The notes below the pieces were generated by a model. The model was not told where the DNA came from. It saw only the letters and a list, made by a program, of their open reading frames with translations, and searched no databases. Made by a program: the position numbers and the translations under genes. From contig NZ_CP109017.1 in assembly GCF_036226765.1 (NCBI RefSeq), positions 3,413,501 to 3,477,500 on the forward strand: 64,000 nt of DNA. The letters run 5' to 3'. This document shows, in pieces, positions 1-7,684 of the stretch (its first letter is position 1; each line of letters begins with the position of its first letter). The stretch is from Streptomyces sp. NBC_00670. GTDB taxonomy: Bacteria; Actinomycetota; Actinomycetes; Streptomycetales; Streptomycetaceae.

Positions 1-29
1 GCCCCGTCCGCCCTGAAGGGGGTGCCACC

Positions 30-218
30 ATGCCCGTCCAGATCCTCCTGAGCACCGTGTTCACAGCCGGCCTCGAACAGTTCCTGCAGTGGCGGTACGG
101 CCCGATGGGCCTCGTCGGGCTGGTGCTGCTCACCATCGGGATCAAGGCCAGGAACGCCACGTGCAGTTCGCTCGGCGTGGTCGTCCTCGCGCTGCTGATC
201 ACCGGGCCGACGCTGTGA
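30..218 (+). CDS. Small hydrophobic protein, unknown function
   Basis: A 62-residue protein that is mostly hydrophobic, with two likely membrane-embedded stretches (about residues 22-38 and 47-60). The start is supported by an AAGGGGG ribosome binding site 7 nt before the ATG. Its 3' end overlaps the end of the convergent GntR-type gene by 20 bp. I do not recognise a family. It could be a small membrane protein; nothing in the sequence assigns a role. The window begins only 29 bp upstream, so operon partners to the left cannot be seen. Confidence 0.6.
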   Translation: MPVQILLSTVFTAGLEQFLQWRYGPMGLVGLVLLTIGIKARNATCSSLGVVVLALLITGPTL

Positions 219-1143
219 GGTCCAGGTCCGAGCTGATCGTCTCCCACAGCGCGTCGAACCACAGGTGGGACTGCTCGACGAACGTCGTGTCGCGCGGCCC
301 GTCGCCCTGGGCGAACGGGAACAGCACGACCTGCGTGCCCTCCGCGTCGTACATCTCCCGCGCCTCGTCGTCGATCTCGGCCTCGCGGCGCGTCACCGTG
401 TAGTAGGCGAACAGCGCCTCCGTGCCGTTGAGCAGGTACAGCTTCACCGGCGGGGTGAACGGCAGCGCCCGGAAGGTGACGTGCACGTCGATGCCGTGGG
501 TGCCGCGCAGGGCCAGCAGGTTGTGCCGGAGCACCTGGCTCTGCGCGTTGCGCTGCGCGAGCCAGCGGCGGTGCACCTCGTCGTCGGCGCCGGCCACCGG
601 CGTCGGGAAGGCGAGCGCGATGTCCCGGCGCGGCAGCAGCACCCGCACGTCGACCTTGGCCGGTTTGATGCGCCCCGCGTGAATCTGCCGCAACGGCTCC
701 CCCATGGCCAGGGTCAGCGAGATCGACGTCAGACACAGGGCGTCGATCTCCACGTGGGGCGCGGCGAACGCGGCCGAAATGCGCGGGGCCAGGGCGACGG
801 TGGTGGGCCGGGGCTCGGCGCCCGGGCCGCCCGGCGCGCGCTTCCCGGCGTCCGGCGCGACGGTCGCCGGGCTGCCCTTGGAGACGCCCGCGAGCAGGCC
901 CTCGGACTGCAGGACGCGCAGCGCCTGCCGCACCGTGCCGCGCTCCACCCCGAACTCCTGGGCCAGGACCGCCTGTGTCGGCATGCGCGCGCCCGGCCGC
1001 AGCTGCCCGGAGACGATCCGGGCGCGCAGCACGTCGGCCACCTCGCGCGCGGGGCGGCGCGGTTCCGGGGGCGTCCGCCGCCCGTTGACGGGGGCGGGGC
1101 CCGGTGCGTGTTCGGGTCGTTCCGGAGCGTGTCCCGGCTTCAC
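199..1143 (-). CDS. GntR-family transcriptional regulator
   Basis: DNA-binding regulator. After a Pro-rich N-terminus of about 30 residues there is a GntR winged helix (roughly residues 33-95): VADVLRARIVSGQLRPG, then the recognition segment FGVERGTVRQALRVL and a wing region. The C-terminal 200 residues should bind an effector, but I cannot place them confidently in the UTRA or FCD subfamily. I prefer the GTG at 1143, with AGGG 7 nt upstream, over the TTG two codons earlier. The gene reads away from a promoter region with several ACTTGG-type half-sites and two palindromes, which are plausible autoregulatory operators. Confidence 0.85.
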   Translation of the reverse strand: MKPGHAPERPEHAPGPAPVNGRRTPPEPRRPAREVADVLRARIVSGQLRPGARMPTQAVLAQEFGVERGTVRQALRVLQSEGLLAGVSKGSPATVAPDAGKRAPGGPGAEPRPTTVALAPRISAAFAAPHVEIDALCLTSISLTLAMGEPLRQIHAGRIKPAKVDVRVLLPRRDIALAFPTPVAGADDEVHRRWLAQRNAQSQVLRHNLLALRGTHGIDVHVTFRALPFTPPVKLYLLNGTEALFAYYTVTRREAEIDDEAREMYDAEGTQVVLFPFAQGDGPRDTTFVEQSHLWFDALWETISSDLDLTASAR

Positions 1144-1204
1144 GGCCAAACCCTACAACTTCTCGCCATCTCGGGGCAGTTCATGGGAGGGTGGTTATAA
1201 GACG

Positions 1205-1265
1205 TCTCCAAGTGGAGATAACTTAGGATGAGTTGGTCGCCAACTTGGTCGTTCGGCCGACTTGG
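1205..1265. promoter_or_regulatory. Candidate operator cluster upstream of the GntR gene
   Basis: Two perfect dyads lie here: TCTCCA-AG-TGGAGA (1205-1218) and AGTTGG-TCG-CCAACT (1231-1245). The hexamer ACTTGG or its complement occurs three times (1209-1214, 1243-1248, 1260-1265). They sit 60-120 bp before the GntR start, where autoregulatory GntR sites are often found. Binding is inferred, not shown. Confidence 0.45.
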
Positions 1266-1374
1266 CACGGCAGGGCGGTCCTGGACGACGGGACCGCCGG
1301 CCCCGGCTCACCCGGTCCGGCCGGTCGCACTCCCTTCCGGAGGGGAGCCGGGAGCTCGGCCCGTCCGCACCACC

Positions 1375-1455
1375 CGCACAGCCACAACCGAACAGCGTCA
1401 CCACCGCACAGTCACAACCGCATACGGCACACCACGCACAGCCACAACCGAACAG
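1375..1455. repeat. Three direct repeats with 30-bp spacing
   Basis: CGCACAGCCACAACCGAACA occurs at 1375 and 1435, with a degraded copy (CGCACAGTCACAACCGCATA) at 1405, giving a strict 30-bp period. The repeats lie in the 331-bp non-coding interval (1144-1474) between the GntR start and the 3' end of the Eis-like gene. No gene was found in that interval. Three units without unique spacers is too few for CRISPR. The function is unknown. Confidence 0.7.
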
Positions 1456-1474
1456 ACGCTGCCGCCGCGAGGCG

Positions 1475-2797
1475 TCAGAAGACGTCCGGGCACCAGGGTC
1501 GCCGGGACGTGCGCAGCAGGGCGTCGGCCAGTCGGACGGCGCCCTCTCGCTGTTCCCGGACCCTGCCGAGCGCGGCGAGCCGGGCGGCGGTGTCGTCGCC
1601 GAGCCACAGCGGCGCGAGGTCCCCGACGGCCAGGGTCAGGTCGGGGTCCTCGGCCGTCGGCGCGCAGTGGGCGCCGTCCGCGGCCGCCTCCAGCCGGTAG
1701 CGGCCACCGGTCGGTCCGTCCGCGTCGAGCACCTCCAGGACGAGCGTCCCCTCCCCCTCGTACGTGCGCGCCTCAAGGGCCCGTACGACGTCCAGGATCC
1801 GCACCCACAGCCAGTCGGCGAGGGTGGTGAGGCGGGCGGCGCGCGGGTCGGGGAGGAGGTGCGGCAGCAGGTCGTCGGGGGCGCGGTGGCCGCTCCTGAC
1901 GCGGGTCACCCAGTCGATCGCGCAGAGGTGGTGCCACAGGGCGCGCTCGGCGGCCGGGGTGGTCGCGATCAGGCTTCTGACCTGGGCGGTGACCTGCGGC
2001 TGCTTGCCGCCGCCCCAGTCGTCGTCGCAGGTGTACGTCACCAGGCCCTCCAGTGCGCCGGAGGCCGAGCGGTAGACGGCGTGGAACGGTTCCGTCCAGG
2101 GCCGGCCGAACCGTTCGGCGCCGGTGGCCAGGCGCCACCAGAGGTCGGAGCGGTCGATCGCGCCGGGCTGGGCGGCGCGGAGGCGGTCGTGCAGGGCGGG
2201 GCCGAGCGTGCGGACGTCCGCGCCGCGGACGAGGTCGATCCGGCCGCCGTCGTCGGGGACGGGGCGGCGGGGATCGAGGCCGGAGCGGGGGACGTCGATG
2301 GTCCACTCGGCGGTGTGGGCGGCGGGGCCGAAGCCGAAGCGGCCGTAGATCGGGTACTCGGCGGCGATGAGCGTGGCGACGACGTCGCCGCGGTCCTTCG
2401 CGGCGGTGAGGTCGCGGGCCATCATGCGGCTCAGGATGCCGCGGCGGCGGTGGGTGGGGCTGACGCCGACGTTGGTGATGGCGTCGGCGGGGACGGGGGT
2501 GCCGCCGACGGCCGTGAGCTGCTGGGGGAAGGAGCGGAAGGTGGCGACGCAGGGGTGGGGGGCGGTGGGGTCGAAGGCGGCGAGGGTGCGGGTGGGGTCT
2601 ATGTGTGCGGCTCGGTCGGCCAGGGCCGGGGGGTTGGCTTCGGGGGAGGTGGGGTCCGTGGTGCGGAGGAAGACGGTGTTCTGGGTGTGGAGCCAGGTGG
2701 GGATTTCGGGGGTGGTGAGGGGGCGGATGTCGAGGGGGCGGGTGTCGGAGGGGTGGGTGTCGGAGGGGTGGGTGTCGGAGGGGTGGGGTGTGGTCAT
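1475..2797 (-). CDS. Eis-like GNAT N-acetyltransferase with sterol-carrier-like C-terminal domain
   Basis: Acetyl-CoA-dependent N-acetyltransferase of the Eis type. The acetyl-CoA loop is visible as [16 protein letters not shown], followed by [14 protein letters not shown], which is typical of this family. A second GNAT-like region and a C-terminal sterol-carrier-like fold (about the last 100 residues, ending in the DVF C-terminus typical of Eis) complete the usual three-part layout. Characterised relatives acetylate amines of aminoglycosides or proteins; the substrate here is unknown. The N-terminus carries three tandem DTHPS repeats, so the true start may lie about 20 codons downstream. The gene is monocistronic between two repeat-bearing intergenic regions. 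Confidence 0.85.
   Translation of the reverse strand: MTTPHPSDTHPSDTHPSDTRPLDIRPLTTPEIPTWLHTQNTVFLRTTDPTSPEANPPALADRAAHIDPTRTLAAFDPTAPHPCVATFRSFPQQLTAVGGTPVPADAITNVGVSPTHRRRGILSRMMARDLTAAKDRGDVVATLIAAEYPIYGRFGFGPAAHTAEWTIDVPRSGLDPRRPVPDDGGRIDLVRGADVRTLGPALHDRLRAAQPGAIDRSDLWWRLATGAERFGRPWTEPFHAVYRSASGALEGLVTYTCDDDWGGGKQPQVTAQVRSLIATTPAAERALWHHLCAIDWVTRVRSGHRAPDDLLPHLLPDPRAARLTTLADWLWVRILDVVRALEARTYEGEGTLVLEVLDADGPTGGRYRLEAAADGAHCAPTAEDPDLTLAVGDLAPLWLGDDTAARLAALGRVREQREGAVRLADALLRTSRRPWCPDVF
2746..2790. repeat. 15-bp tandem repeat at the 5' end of the Eis-like gene
   Basis: Three consecutive units of CGGAGGGGTGGGTGT, the last slightly altered. Read in frame on the minus strand they encode repeated DTHPS residues at the protein N-terminus. 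The 15-bp period preserves the reading frame, so copy number could vary without inactivating the gene. Confidence 0.8.
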
Positions 2798-2831
2798 GTG
2801 GTCACGCTAGGTGGGGGTGGGTGGGGGTGTC

Positions 2832-2950
2832 GCGTGGGTTTTTCTCGCCCCCGCCGCCCCTACCCGTCCCATCCCTTCAAGGGGCTCCGCCCCTTGGACC
2901 CCGGGGGTTCGATTTCGGGTGCGGGTGGGTGGGGGCTGGTCGCGCAGTTC
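2832..2950. repeat. Dispersed GC-rich intergenic repeat, copy 1
   Basis: This copy has the modules shared with those near 13.0, 23.1 and 36.6 kb: CGCCCCCGCCGCCCCTACCC, then a GGGGCTCCGCCCC hairpin, a GGGTGCGGGTGGGTGGG tract, and CGCGCAGTTCCCCGCGCCCC, which runs into the tandem array at 2951. No gene is supported between 2798 and 3169. Such elements are common between Streptomyces genes; their role is unclear. Confidence 0.8.
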
Positions 2951-3171
2951 CCCGCGCCCCTTACGGGGCACGATGGCTGGGCTCGCGCCCGCCGTGGCGG
3001 AGCCGCGCAGACAGAACAGCCCCGCGCCCCTTACGGGGCACGGTGGCTGGGCTCGCGCCCGCCGTGGCGGAGCCGCGCAGACAGAACAGCCCCGCGCCCC
3101 TTACGGGGCACGGTGGCTGGGCTCGCGCCCGCCGTGGCGGAGCCGCGCAGACAGCACGGTCCCGCGCCCCT
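2951..3171. repeat. 70-bp tandem repeat array (three units plus a partial)
   Basis: Units begin with CCCGCGCCCC at 2951, 3021, 3091 and 3161, an exact 70-bp period. The first three units are nearly identical, differing by single bases such as A/G in CACGATGG versus CACGGTGG. Each contains a GCCCC-TTAC-GGGGC hairpin and an imperfect GCCCGCCGTGGCGGAGC dyad. The array directly follows the stop codon of rsiG and is an amplified end of the dispersed repeat to its left. Confidence 0.9.
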
Positions 3172-3775
3172 ACCCCAGCAAGTCCTCCACCTGGGCCTCG
3201 CCCTCTCTGTAGCGGCGGGCGATTTCCTTGGTGCAGTGGTCCGTGGTGCGTTGGAGGGTGCGGCGGCGGTGGGAGATGTGGCGTTCGTAGCGGGCGAGGC
3301 GGGTGAGGACCGTGGTGAGTTCCTCGTCCGTGCGGGCGCGGGGGTCGGAGAGTTCGACCTCGCCGAGCATCTCCGCCGCCAGCCGCCGGTACTCCTCGCT
3401 CTGCGGCGTCCCCACCGTCACGTGCCGCGCCGACGAGCGCTGCGCGGCCGGCGCGTCCGTGAGGATCGCCGTCAGCCGCTTCACGAAGCCGTCCTCCGGC
3501 GCGGCCGTCCCCCCGCGCCGGGCGAGCTCCGCCCGCAGGATGTCGATGCGCCCCTGCAACAGCCGTCGTACGTAACTCAGGTCGGCCTCGTCCTGCTGCG
3601 CGTCCCGGCGCAGGGTGCGCAGCTCGGGCAGGCTCAGGGCACCGAGGTCGGGCTCCGGCGGCTCCGCGGGCAGCGGGCTGTCCGTGCGCTGCACCGGCGG
3701 CCGGTGCTCCCCCGCCCGCACCGTACGGGCCAACGACGCCATGTCGGGCTGCTGCCCGATGCTCGGTGTGGTCAT
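3170..3775 (-). CDS. rsiG: RsiG, c-di-GMP-dependent anti-sigma factor for sigma-WhiG
   Basis: Cytoplasmic anti-sigma factor of about 201 residues, rich in long helices. The diagnostic feature is two exact matches to E(X)3S(X)2R(X)3Q(X)3D, the c-di-GMP-binding signature of RsiG: one in [16 protein letters not shown], one in [16 protein letters not shown]. In the characterised S. venezuelae system, RsiG bound to c-di-GMP sequesters sigma-WhiG and delays sporulation. I start at the ATG at 3775, preceded by GGTGGAG; an in-frame start 23 codons upstream adds a basic, unconserved-looking segment. It is divergent from dtd, and a 70-bp tandem repeat begins at its stop codon. Confidence 0.9.
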   Translation of the reverse strand: MTTPSIGQQPDMASLARTVRAGEHRPPVQRTDSPLPAEPPEPDLGALSLPELRTLRRDAQQDEADLSYVRRLLQGRIDILRAELARRGGTAAPEDGFVKRLTAILTDAPAAQRSSARHVTVGTPQSEEYRRLAAEMLGEVELSDPRARTDEELTTVLTRLARYERHISHRRRTLQRTTDHCTKEIARRYREGEAQVEDLLG

Positions 3776-3968
3776 GCTGCTCCACCGTCCCCTCGACCGG
3801 CGCGGCGCACCCGACGGGTGCGACCGCACCACGCATCGTGCCATCCCCGATGGCCGCTATATGACCGAGTGCCCCCGAACAGCCCCGGATGGACGGTTAA
3901 GGAGCGATAAGAATCCCCTTCGGGTACCCCCCGAGGTCGTACACCGTGCGCACGGCATCATGGTGCCC

Positions 3969-4394
3969 ATGCGAGCGGTGGTACAGAGGGTGGACGGCGC
4001 CGAGGTCGTCGTCGACGGCGAGACGGTCGGCGCGATCGAGGGCGAGGGGCTGTGCGTCCTGGTGGGCGTCACCCACGAGGACACCAAGGAGCAGGCGGCC
4101 CAACTGGCCCGCAAGCTGTGGACGTTGCGGATGCTGGGGGACGAGAAGTCGTGCAGCGACATCGACGCGCCGCTGCTGGTCGTCAGCCAGTTCACCCTCT
4201 ACGGGGACGCCCGCAAGGGGCGCCGCCCGACGTGGAACGCGGCGGCGCCCGGGGCCGTCGCCGAGCCGCTGGTCGACGAAGTCGTCGCCCGACTGCGGGC
4301 GTTGGGGGCGACGGTGGCGACGGGCCGGTTCGGAGCCCGCATGCGGGTGTCGCTGACGAACGACGGCCCGTTCACCGTCCTGCTGGAGATGTGA
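3969..4394 (+). CDS. dtd: D-aminoacyl-tRNA deacylase
   Basis: Cytosolic proofreading enzyme that hydrolyses D-aminoacyl-tRNAs, and glycine mischarged on tRNA-Ala. The protein is 141 residues, the normal family length. It opens with the family start MRAVVQRV and contains the SQFTLYGD motif with the catalytic-loop threonine, plus a C-terminal [10 protein letters not shown] segment corresponding to the Gly-cisPro region. The ATG at 3969 was chosen over one three codons upstream because of that conserved N-terminus. It is convergent with ygfZ, 18 bp away. Confidence 0.95.
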   Translation: MRAVVQRVDGAEVVVDGETVGAIEGEGLCVLVGVTHEDTKEQAAQLARKLWTLRMLGDEKSCSDIDAPLLVVSQFTLYGDARKGRRPTWNAAAPGAVAEPLVDEVVARLRALGATVATGRFGARMRVSLTNDGPFTVLLEM

Positions 4395-4412
4395 GAGCGC
4401 CCGGCGGGGCAC

Positions 4413-5384
4413 TCAGGGCTCGACGACCGTCTCCTGCGCCGCCGCCGTCGTGTCGGCGAGCAGCGGGGCGTCGACGGGGACGTTCCGCTTGACCAGGGCG
4501 AGCGCGACCGGGCCCAGCTCGTGGTGGCGTACGGACGTGGTGACGAAGCCGATCTTGCGGCCGTCGGCCCCCTCCGACGCCAGCCGCAGCTCCGTGCCGT
4601 GCGGCGGCAGGTGCACCTCGCTGCCGTCGAGGTGCAGGAAGACCAGCCGGCGCGGCGGCTTGCCCAGGTTGTGCACCCGGGCGACCGTCTCCTGACCCCG
4701 GTAGCAGCCCTTCTGCAGATGGACGGCGGTGGCGATCCAGCCCAGCTCGTGCGGGATGGTGCGGTGGTCGGTCTCGAAGCCGAGGCGCGGGCGGTGGTGC
4801 TCCACGCGCAGCGCCTCGTACGCCAGCAGCCCGGCCGCGGGCCCGTGCCCGGCGGCGTACGCCTCCAGGTCGCCCCGGGGCAGGAACAGCTCGCGTCCGT
4901 ACGGCGTCTCGCGGACGACGACGCCGTCCGGCACCTCGGCGATGGAACCGGCGGGCTGGTGGACGACGGCGTAGTCCGCGGTGCGGTCGGCGACCTCGAC
5001 CCGGTAGAAGAACTTCATCGACTCCAGATAGGCGAGCAGCGCCTCCTGGGTGCCGGGTTCGATGTGCGCCCAGGTGGTCTCGCCGTCGTCGACCAGGTAG
5101 AGCGCGTGTTCGATGTGGCCGTGCGGGGAGAGGATGAGCGCCTCGGTGGCCTGGTGCGCGGGGAGGTCGCTGACGTGCTGGGTGAGCAGCAGATGCAGCC
5201 AGCTCAGCCGGTCCTCACCGGTGACCGTGACGACGCCGCGGTGGGAGAGGTCGACGAATCCGGCGCCGTCGGCGAGTGCGCGCTGCTCGCGGAACAGGTC
5301 GCCGTAATGGGCGGCGACGCCTTCGTCCACGCCCTCGGCGGGGACGGCGCCGGGCAGGGACAGCAGAGGGCTCTTCATGGTCAT
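4413..5384 (-). CDS. ygfZ: YgfZ/GcvT-like folate-binding protein
   Basis: Tetrahydrofolate-dependent protein of the YgfZ (IBA57) family, which supports assembly or repair of Fe-S enzymes. The hallmark KGCYRGQE motif is present around residue 225 in LQKGCYRGQETVARV, including the family cysteine. The protein has 323 residues, within the usual range. The start at 5384 has a second in-frame ATG two codons later. It lies 28 bp after nur on the same strand, so the two are probably co-transcribed. Confidence 0.92.
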   Translation of the reverse strand: MTMKSPLLSLPGAVPAEGVDEGVAAHYGDLFREQRALADGAGFVDLSHRGVVTVTGEDRLSWLHLLLTQHVSDLPAHQATEALILSPHGHIEHALYLVDDGETTWAHIEPGTQEALLAYLESMKFFYRVEVADRTADYAVVHQPAGSIAEVPDGVVVRETPYGRELFLPRGDLEAYAAGHGPAAGLLAYEALRVEHHRPRLGFETDHRTIPHELGWIATAVHLQKGCYRGQETVARVHNLGKPPRRLVFLHLDGSEVHLPPHGTELRLASEGADGRKIGFVTTSVRHHELGPVALALVKRNVPVDAPLLADTTAAAQETVVEP

Positions 5385-5412
5385 ACAGCCTACGACCGGA
5401 TGACCGCCCCGT

Positions 5413-5880
5413 TTATTTCTCCCCCGCGGTCCCGCCCCGGCCTTCCGCGGCTGCGTCCTGGACCCGGCGCGTGCAGGCCTCGCAGCGGCCGAAGATCGCG
5501 AAGTGCTTCATGTCGGTGTCGAACCCGAACTCGGCGCGCAGCTTGGCGGTGAACTCGGCGGCCACGCCGACGTCGGCCTCGATGACGTTGGTGCAGTCCC
5601 GGCACACCAGGTGCAGATGGTGGTGGCGGTCGGCGAGGTGGTAGGTCGGCGCCCCGTGCCCGAGGTGCGCGTGCGAGACGAGCTCCAGCTCCTCCAGCAG
5701 CTCCAGGGTCCGGTAGACCGTGGAGATGTTCACCCCGGAGGCGGTTCTGCGCACCTCGGCCAGGATGTCGTCGGGAGTCGCGTGCTCCAGGGTGTCGACC
5801 GCTTCGAGCACGAGCTGCCGCTGCGGCGTCAGCCGGTAACCGCGCTGCCGCAGATCGGTTTTCCAGTCGGTGGCTACCAC
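5413..5880 (-). CDS. nur: Nur, nickel-responsive Fur-family repressor
   Basis: Metal-dependent repressor. It has an N-terminal winged helix (RQRGYRLTPQRQLVLEAV, then NISTVYRTLELLEEL) and a C-terminal metal-binding and dimerisation domain with HLADRHHHLHLVC and the CRDC and CEAC cysteine pairs. The sequence closely resembles the S. coelicolor nickel regulator Nur as I remember it, from VATDWKTDLRQRGYRLTPQ to HFAIFGRCEAC; that protein controls nickel uptake and the Ni/Fe superoxide dismutase switch. I use the GTG at 5880 to match that N-terminus; another GTG lies ten codons upstream. The last residues (GRGGTAGEK) are variable. Confidence 0.9.
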   Translation of the reverse strand: MVATDWKTDLRQRGYRLTPQRQLVLEAVDTLEHATPDDILAEVRRTASGVNISTVYRTLELLEELELVSHAHLGHGAPTYHLADRHHHLHLVCRDCTNVIEADVGVAAEFTAKLRAEFGFDTDMKHFAIFGRCEACTRRVQDAAAEGRGGTAGEK

Positions 5881-5946
5881 GGGGACCAGTCTAGGACCCC
5901 GCGCGGACACCCACGGGGCCCTGTGAACAACGGTGCCGCGCTGCCG

Positions 5947-6522
5947 TCACTTGAAGAACGCGATCCCGTCGTCCGGCATGTCCTCGGGCAGGGCCTTGGC
6001 CCAGCGCTCGACGTCCTCGGGGGTGACGACCTTCTTCAGGTGGGCCGACATGTAGGGGCGCAGCTCGACGTCGGGCGTCTGCTTCTCGCCGACCCACATC
6101 AGGTCGCTGTTGACGTACCCGTACAGCCGCTTGCCGCCGGTGTACGGGCCGGAGGCCGCGGTGCGGGCGACGGCGTCGGTGGCCAGGTCGACCTGCGGCT
6201 TCTTGTCGGCCAGCTCGCCGTACCAGACCTCGACGACACCGTCGTCGCGGACCATGGTGACCTCGACCTTGCGGTCGGTGTCGATCCGCCAGTAGCCGGA
6301 CTCGGTCTCCAGCGGCCGGACCTTCCTGCCCTCGCCGTCCAGCACCCAGCTGCGCGAGTGGTACTCCAGGAAGTCCCGGCCGTCGTGGCTGAAGGAGACC
6401 TCCTGGCCGAAGTTGCACTTCTCGGAGCCGGGGAAGTCGTGCACGCCCGCGCCGGCCCAGTCGCCGAGCAGGAAGGCGAGCGGGACGAGGCTCTTGTGGA
6501 GGTCGGACGGGATCTCGATCAT
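5947..6522 (-). CDS. Nitrobindin-like (FABP/DUF1794) heme-binding protein
   Basis: A 191-residue predicted beta-barrel. GDWAGAG near residue 20 is the GxWxGxG signature of nitrobindins (THAP4/FABP-like), and the C-terminal HLKKVV histidine is in the position of the heme ligand. Relatives bind ferric heme and isomerise peroxynitrite; that activity is inferred here. A 32-codon membrane peptide gene ends 22 bp upstream on the same strand, suggesting a two-gene operon. Confidence 0.88.
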   Translation of the reverse strand: MIEIPSDLHKSLVPLAFLLGDWAGAGVHDFPGSEKCNFGQEVSFSHDGRDFLEYHSRSWVLDGEGRKVRPLETESGYWRIDTDRKVEVTMVRDDGVVEVWYGELADKKPQVDLATDAVARTAASGPYTGGKRLYGYVNSDLMWVGEKQTPDVELRPYMSAHLKKVVTPEDVERWAKALPEDMPDDGIAFFK

Positions 6523-6544
6523 GAGCGGAGCTCCTGGACGACGG

Positions 6545-6643
6545 TCAGCGCTGGCCCTGGTACAGCTTCTTCACGGTCAGGTACGCGAAGGCGAGCACGC
6601 CGACGCAGACCAGGACCAGCAGGGTTTCGAAGAAGATCTCCAC
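6545..6643 (-). CDS. 32-residue single-pass membrane peptide
   Basis: Reading MEIFFETLLVLVCVGVLAFA followed by YLTVKKLYQGQR, this tiny gene encodes one transmembrane helix (about residues 6-22) and a basic C-terminal tail, typical of N-out, C-in insertion. A good GAGGAG site lies 7 nt before the GTG at 6643. It ends 22 bp before the nitrobindin-like gene and probably shares its transcript. I recognise no family and propose no function. Confidence 0.6.
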   Translation of the reverse strand: MEIFFETLLVLVCVGVLAFAYLTVKKLYQGQR

Positions 6644-6775
6644 AGGGTGCTCCTCGGGCGAGCGGTACGACTGGTACGAGCGGACACGGCGGAGGCCCTA
6701 CAGGGCCGGACCCCAGCTTACGCGGCCGGGGTCCGGCCCTCCTCTCCGGGCCGCTCGGCCGCCGGTCGGCTCGGG

Positions 6776-7684
6776 TCAGCTCAGGAGCTGGCCCTGGAGC
6801 ACCACCGTCTGCTGGAACGGGACGGCCTTCGCGCTGCCCTCGCGGGACTGCGTGATCAGCGCGATCACGTCCCCGGCGGAGAGGTACGCCTGCCGCACCT
6901 GCTCGGCGCCGTACGGCTTGGCCTCGACGTAGGTGGAACGGTGCACGTCCCGGATGACCGCCTTGTCGGGCCAGTCGTCGTCGAAGACGGAGTCCCCGGC
7001 CCCGCGCAGGGCGTACGGCGGGCTGACGGCGCCCGACAGCTCGTCCAGGAACAGGTCTTCCGCGACGGCCGCCGTGTTGAACTGGAGCAGGTAGACCCGG
7101 GTGTGCGTGCCGTCGGGCGTGGTCCAGCCCCGGGCGGCCACGTGCCGCAGCGCGCGGTCGGCGAGCAGACCGCCGAGGGTCTCCCGGTCGTCCTTGCCGG
7201 CGTACGCCGCCAGGAAGTCCTTCGTCGCCAGCCAGCCGTCGGTGCCGCGCAGCGCCTTGTCGGCGGTCGCGCCCTTCGGGGCGGGCAGGACGAGGCCGCG
7301 CAGGTCGGCGTAGTGCGCGCCGGCCCCGTTGCCCTCGTCGAAGGGGCCCAGGCTGCCGGAGGGCAGCGGCGGCCGGGTCAGCTCCGGGTAGTCCCAGCGG
7401 CCGTCCGAGGCGGTGGCGAGGCCGGGCAGGTCCGTGCGGTCGGCACGCGTGATGCCGTACGCCGTGGACACCCCGACCGCCGCGAACACGGCGACGGCGG
7501 CGGTCCACCGCAGGGCCGTCCACAGGGTGCGGCGGTTCTTTTTGGGCGGGGCCGCGGGGGCGGGGGGCTGTTCCTGTTCCTGGGTCGGAGCCTGCTCCGG
7601 GACGGGAGCCTGCTCCGGGACGAGGGCCTGCTCCGGGACGGGAGTCACCTCCCGCACCGGCGCTTCCTGCTGCTGGTCGGTCAT
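6776..7684 (-). CDS. Membrane-anchored extracytoplasmic protein, third gene of a paralogous operon
   Basis: About 302 residues: a cytoplasmic Pro/Glu/Gln-rich stretch with degenerate PVPEQA repeats (residues 10-45), one transmembrane helix (about 58-77), then an extracytoplasmic domain of about 220 residues. The domain holds DLRGLVL, GTDGWLATKDF and VYLLQFNTAA, which align with DLRKLLL, GTDGWLDQASY and IRLVQYRQEE of the first gene in the operon. The start ATG overlaps the stop of the preceding gene (ATGA), implying translational coupling. The family and function are unknown to me. Confidence 0.8.
   Translation of the reverse strand: MTDQQQEAPVREVTPVPEQALVPEQAPVPEQAPTQEQEQPPAPAAPPKKNRRTLWTALRWTAAVAVFAAVGVSTAYGITRADRTDLPGLATASDGRWDYPELTRPPLPSGSLGPFDEGNGAGAHYADLRGLVLPAPKGATADKALRGTDGWLATKDFLAAYAGKDDRETLGGLLADRALRHVAARGWTTPDGTHTRVYLLQFNTAAVAEDLFLDELSGAVSPPYALRGAGDSVFDDDWPDKAVIRDVHRSTYVEAKPYGAEQVRQAYLSAGDVIALITQSREGSAKAVPFQQTVVLQGQLLS

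Noticed and set aside
1375..1455. The 30-bp spaced repeats as a CRISPR
   Set aside because: Only three units, interrupted by about 10 bp, and no cas genes.
2951..3171. The 70-bp array as a CRISPR
   Set aside because: Units are contiguous with no unique spacers and no cas genes nearby.
1262..3910. An 882-codon open frame on the plus strand across the Eis-like gene, the repeats and rsiG
   Set aside because: It is antisense to two well-supported genes, crosses non-coding repeats and has a Gly/Arg/Ala-biased composition typical of shadow frames in high-GC DNA.
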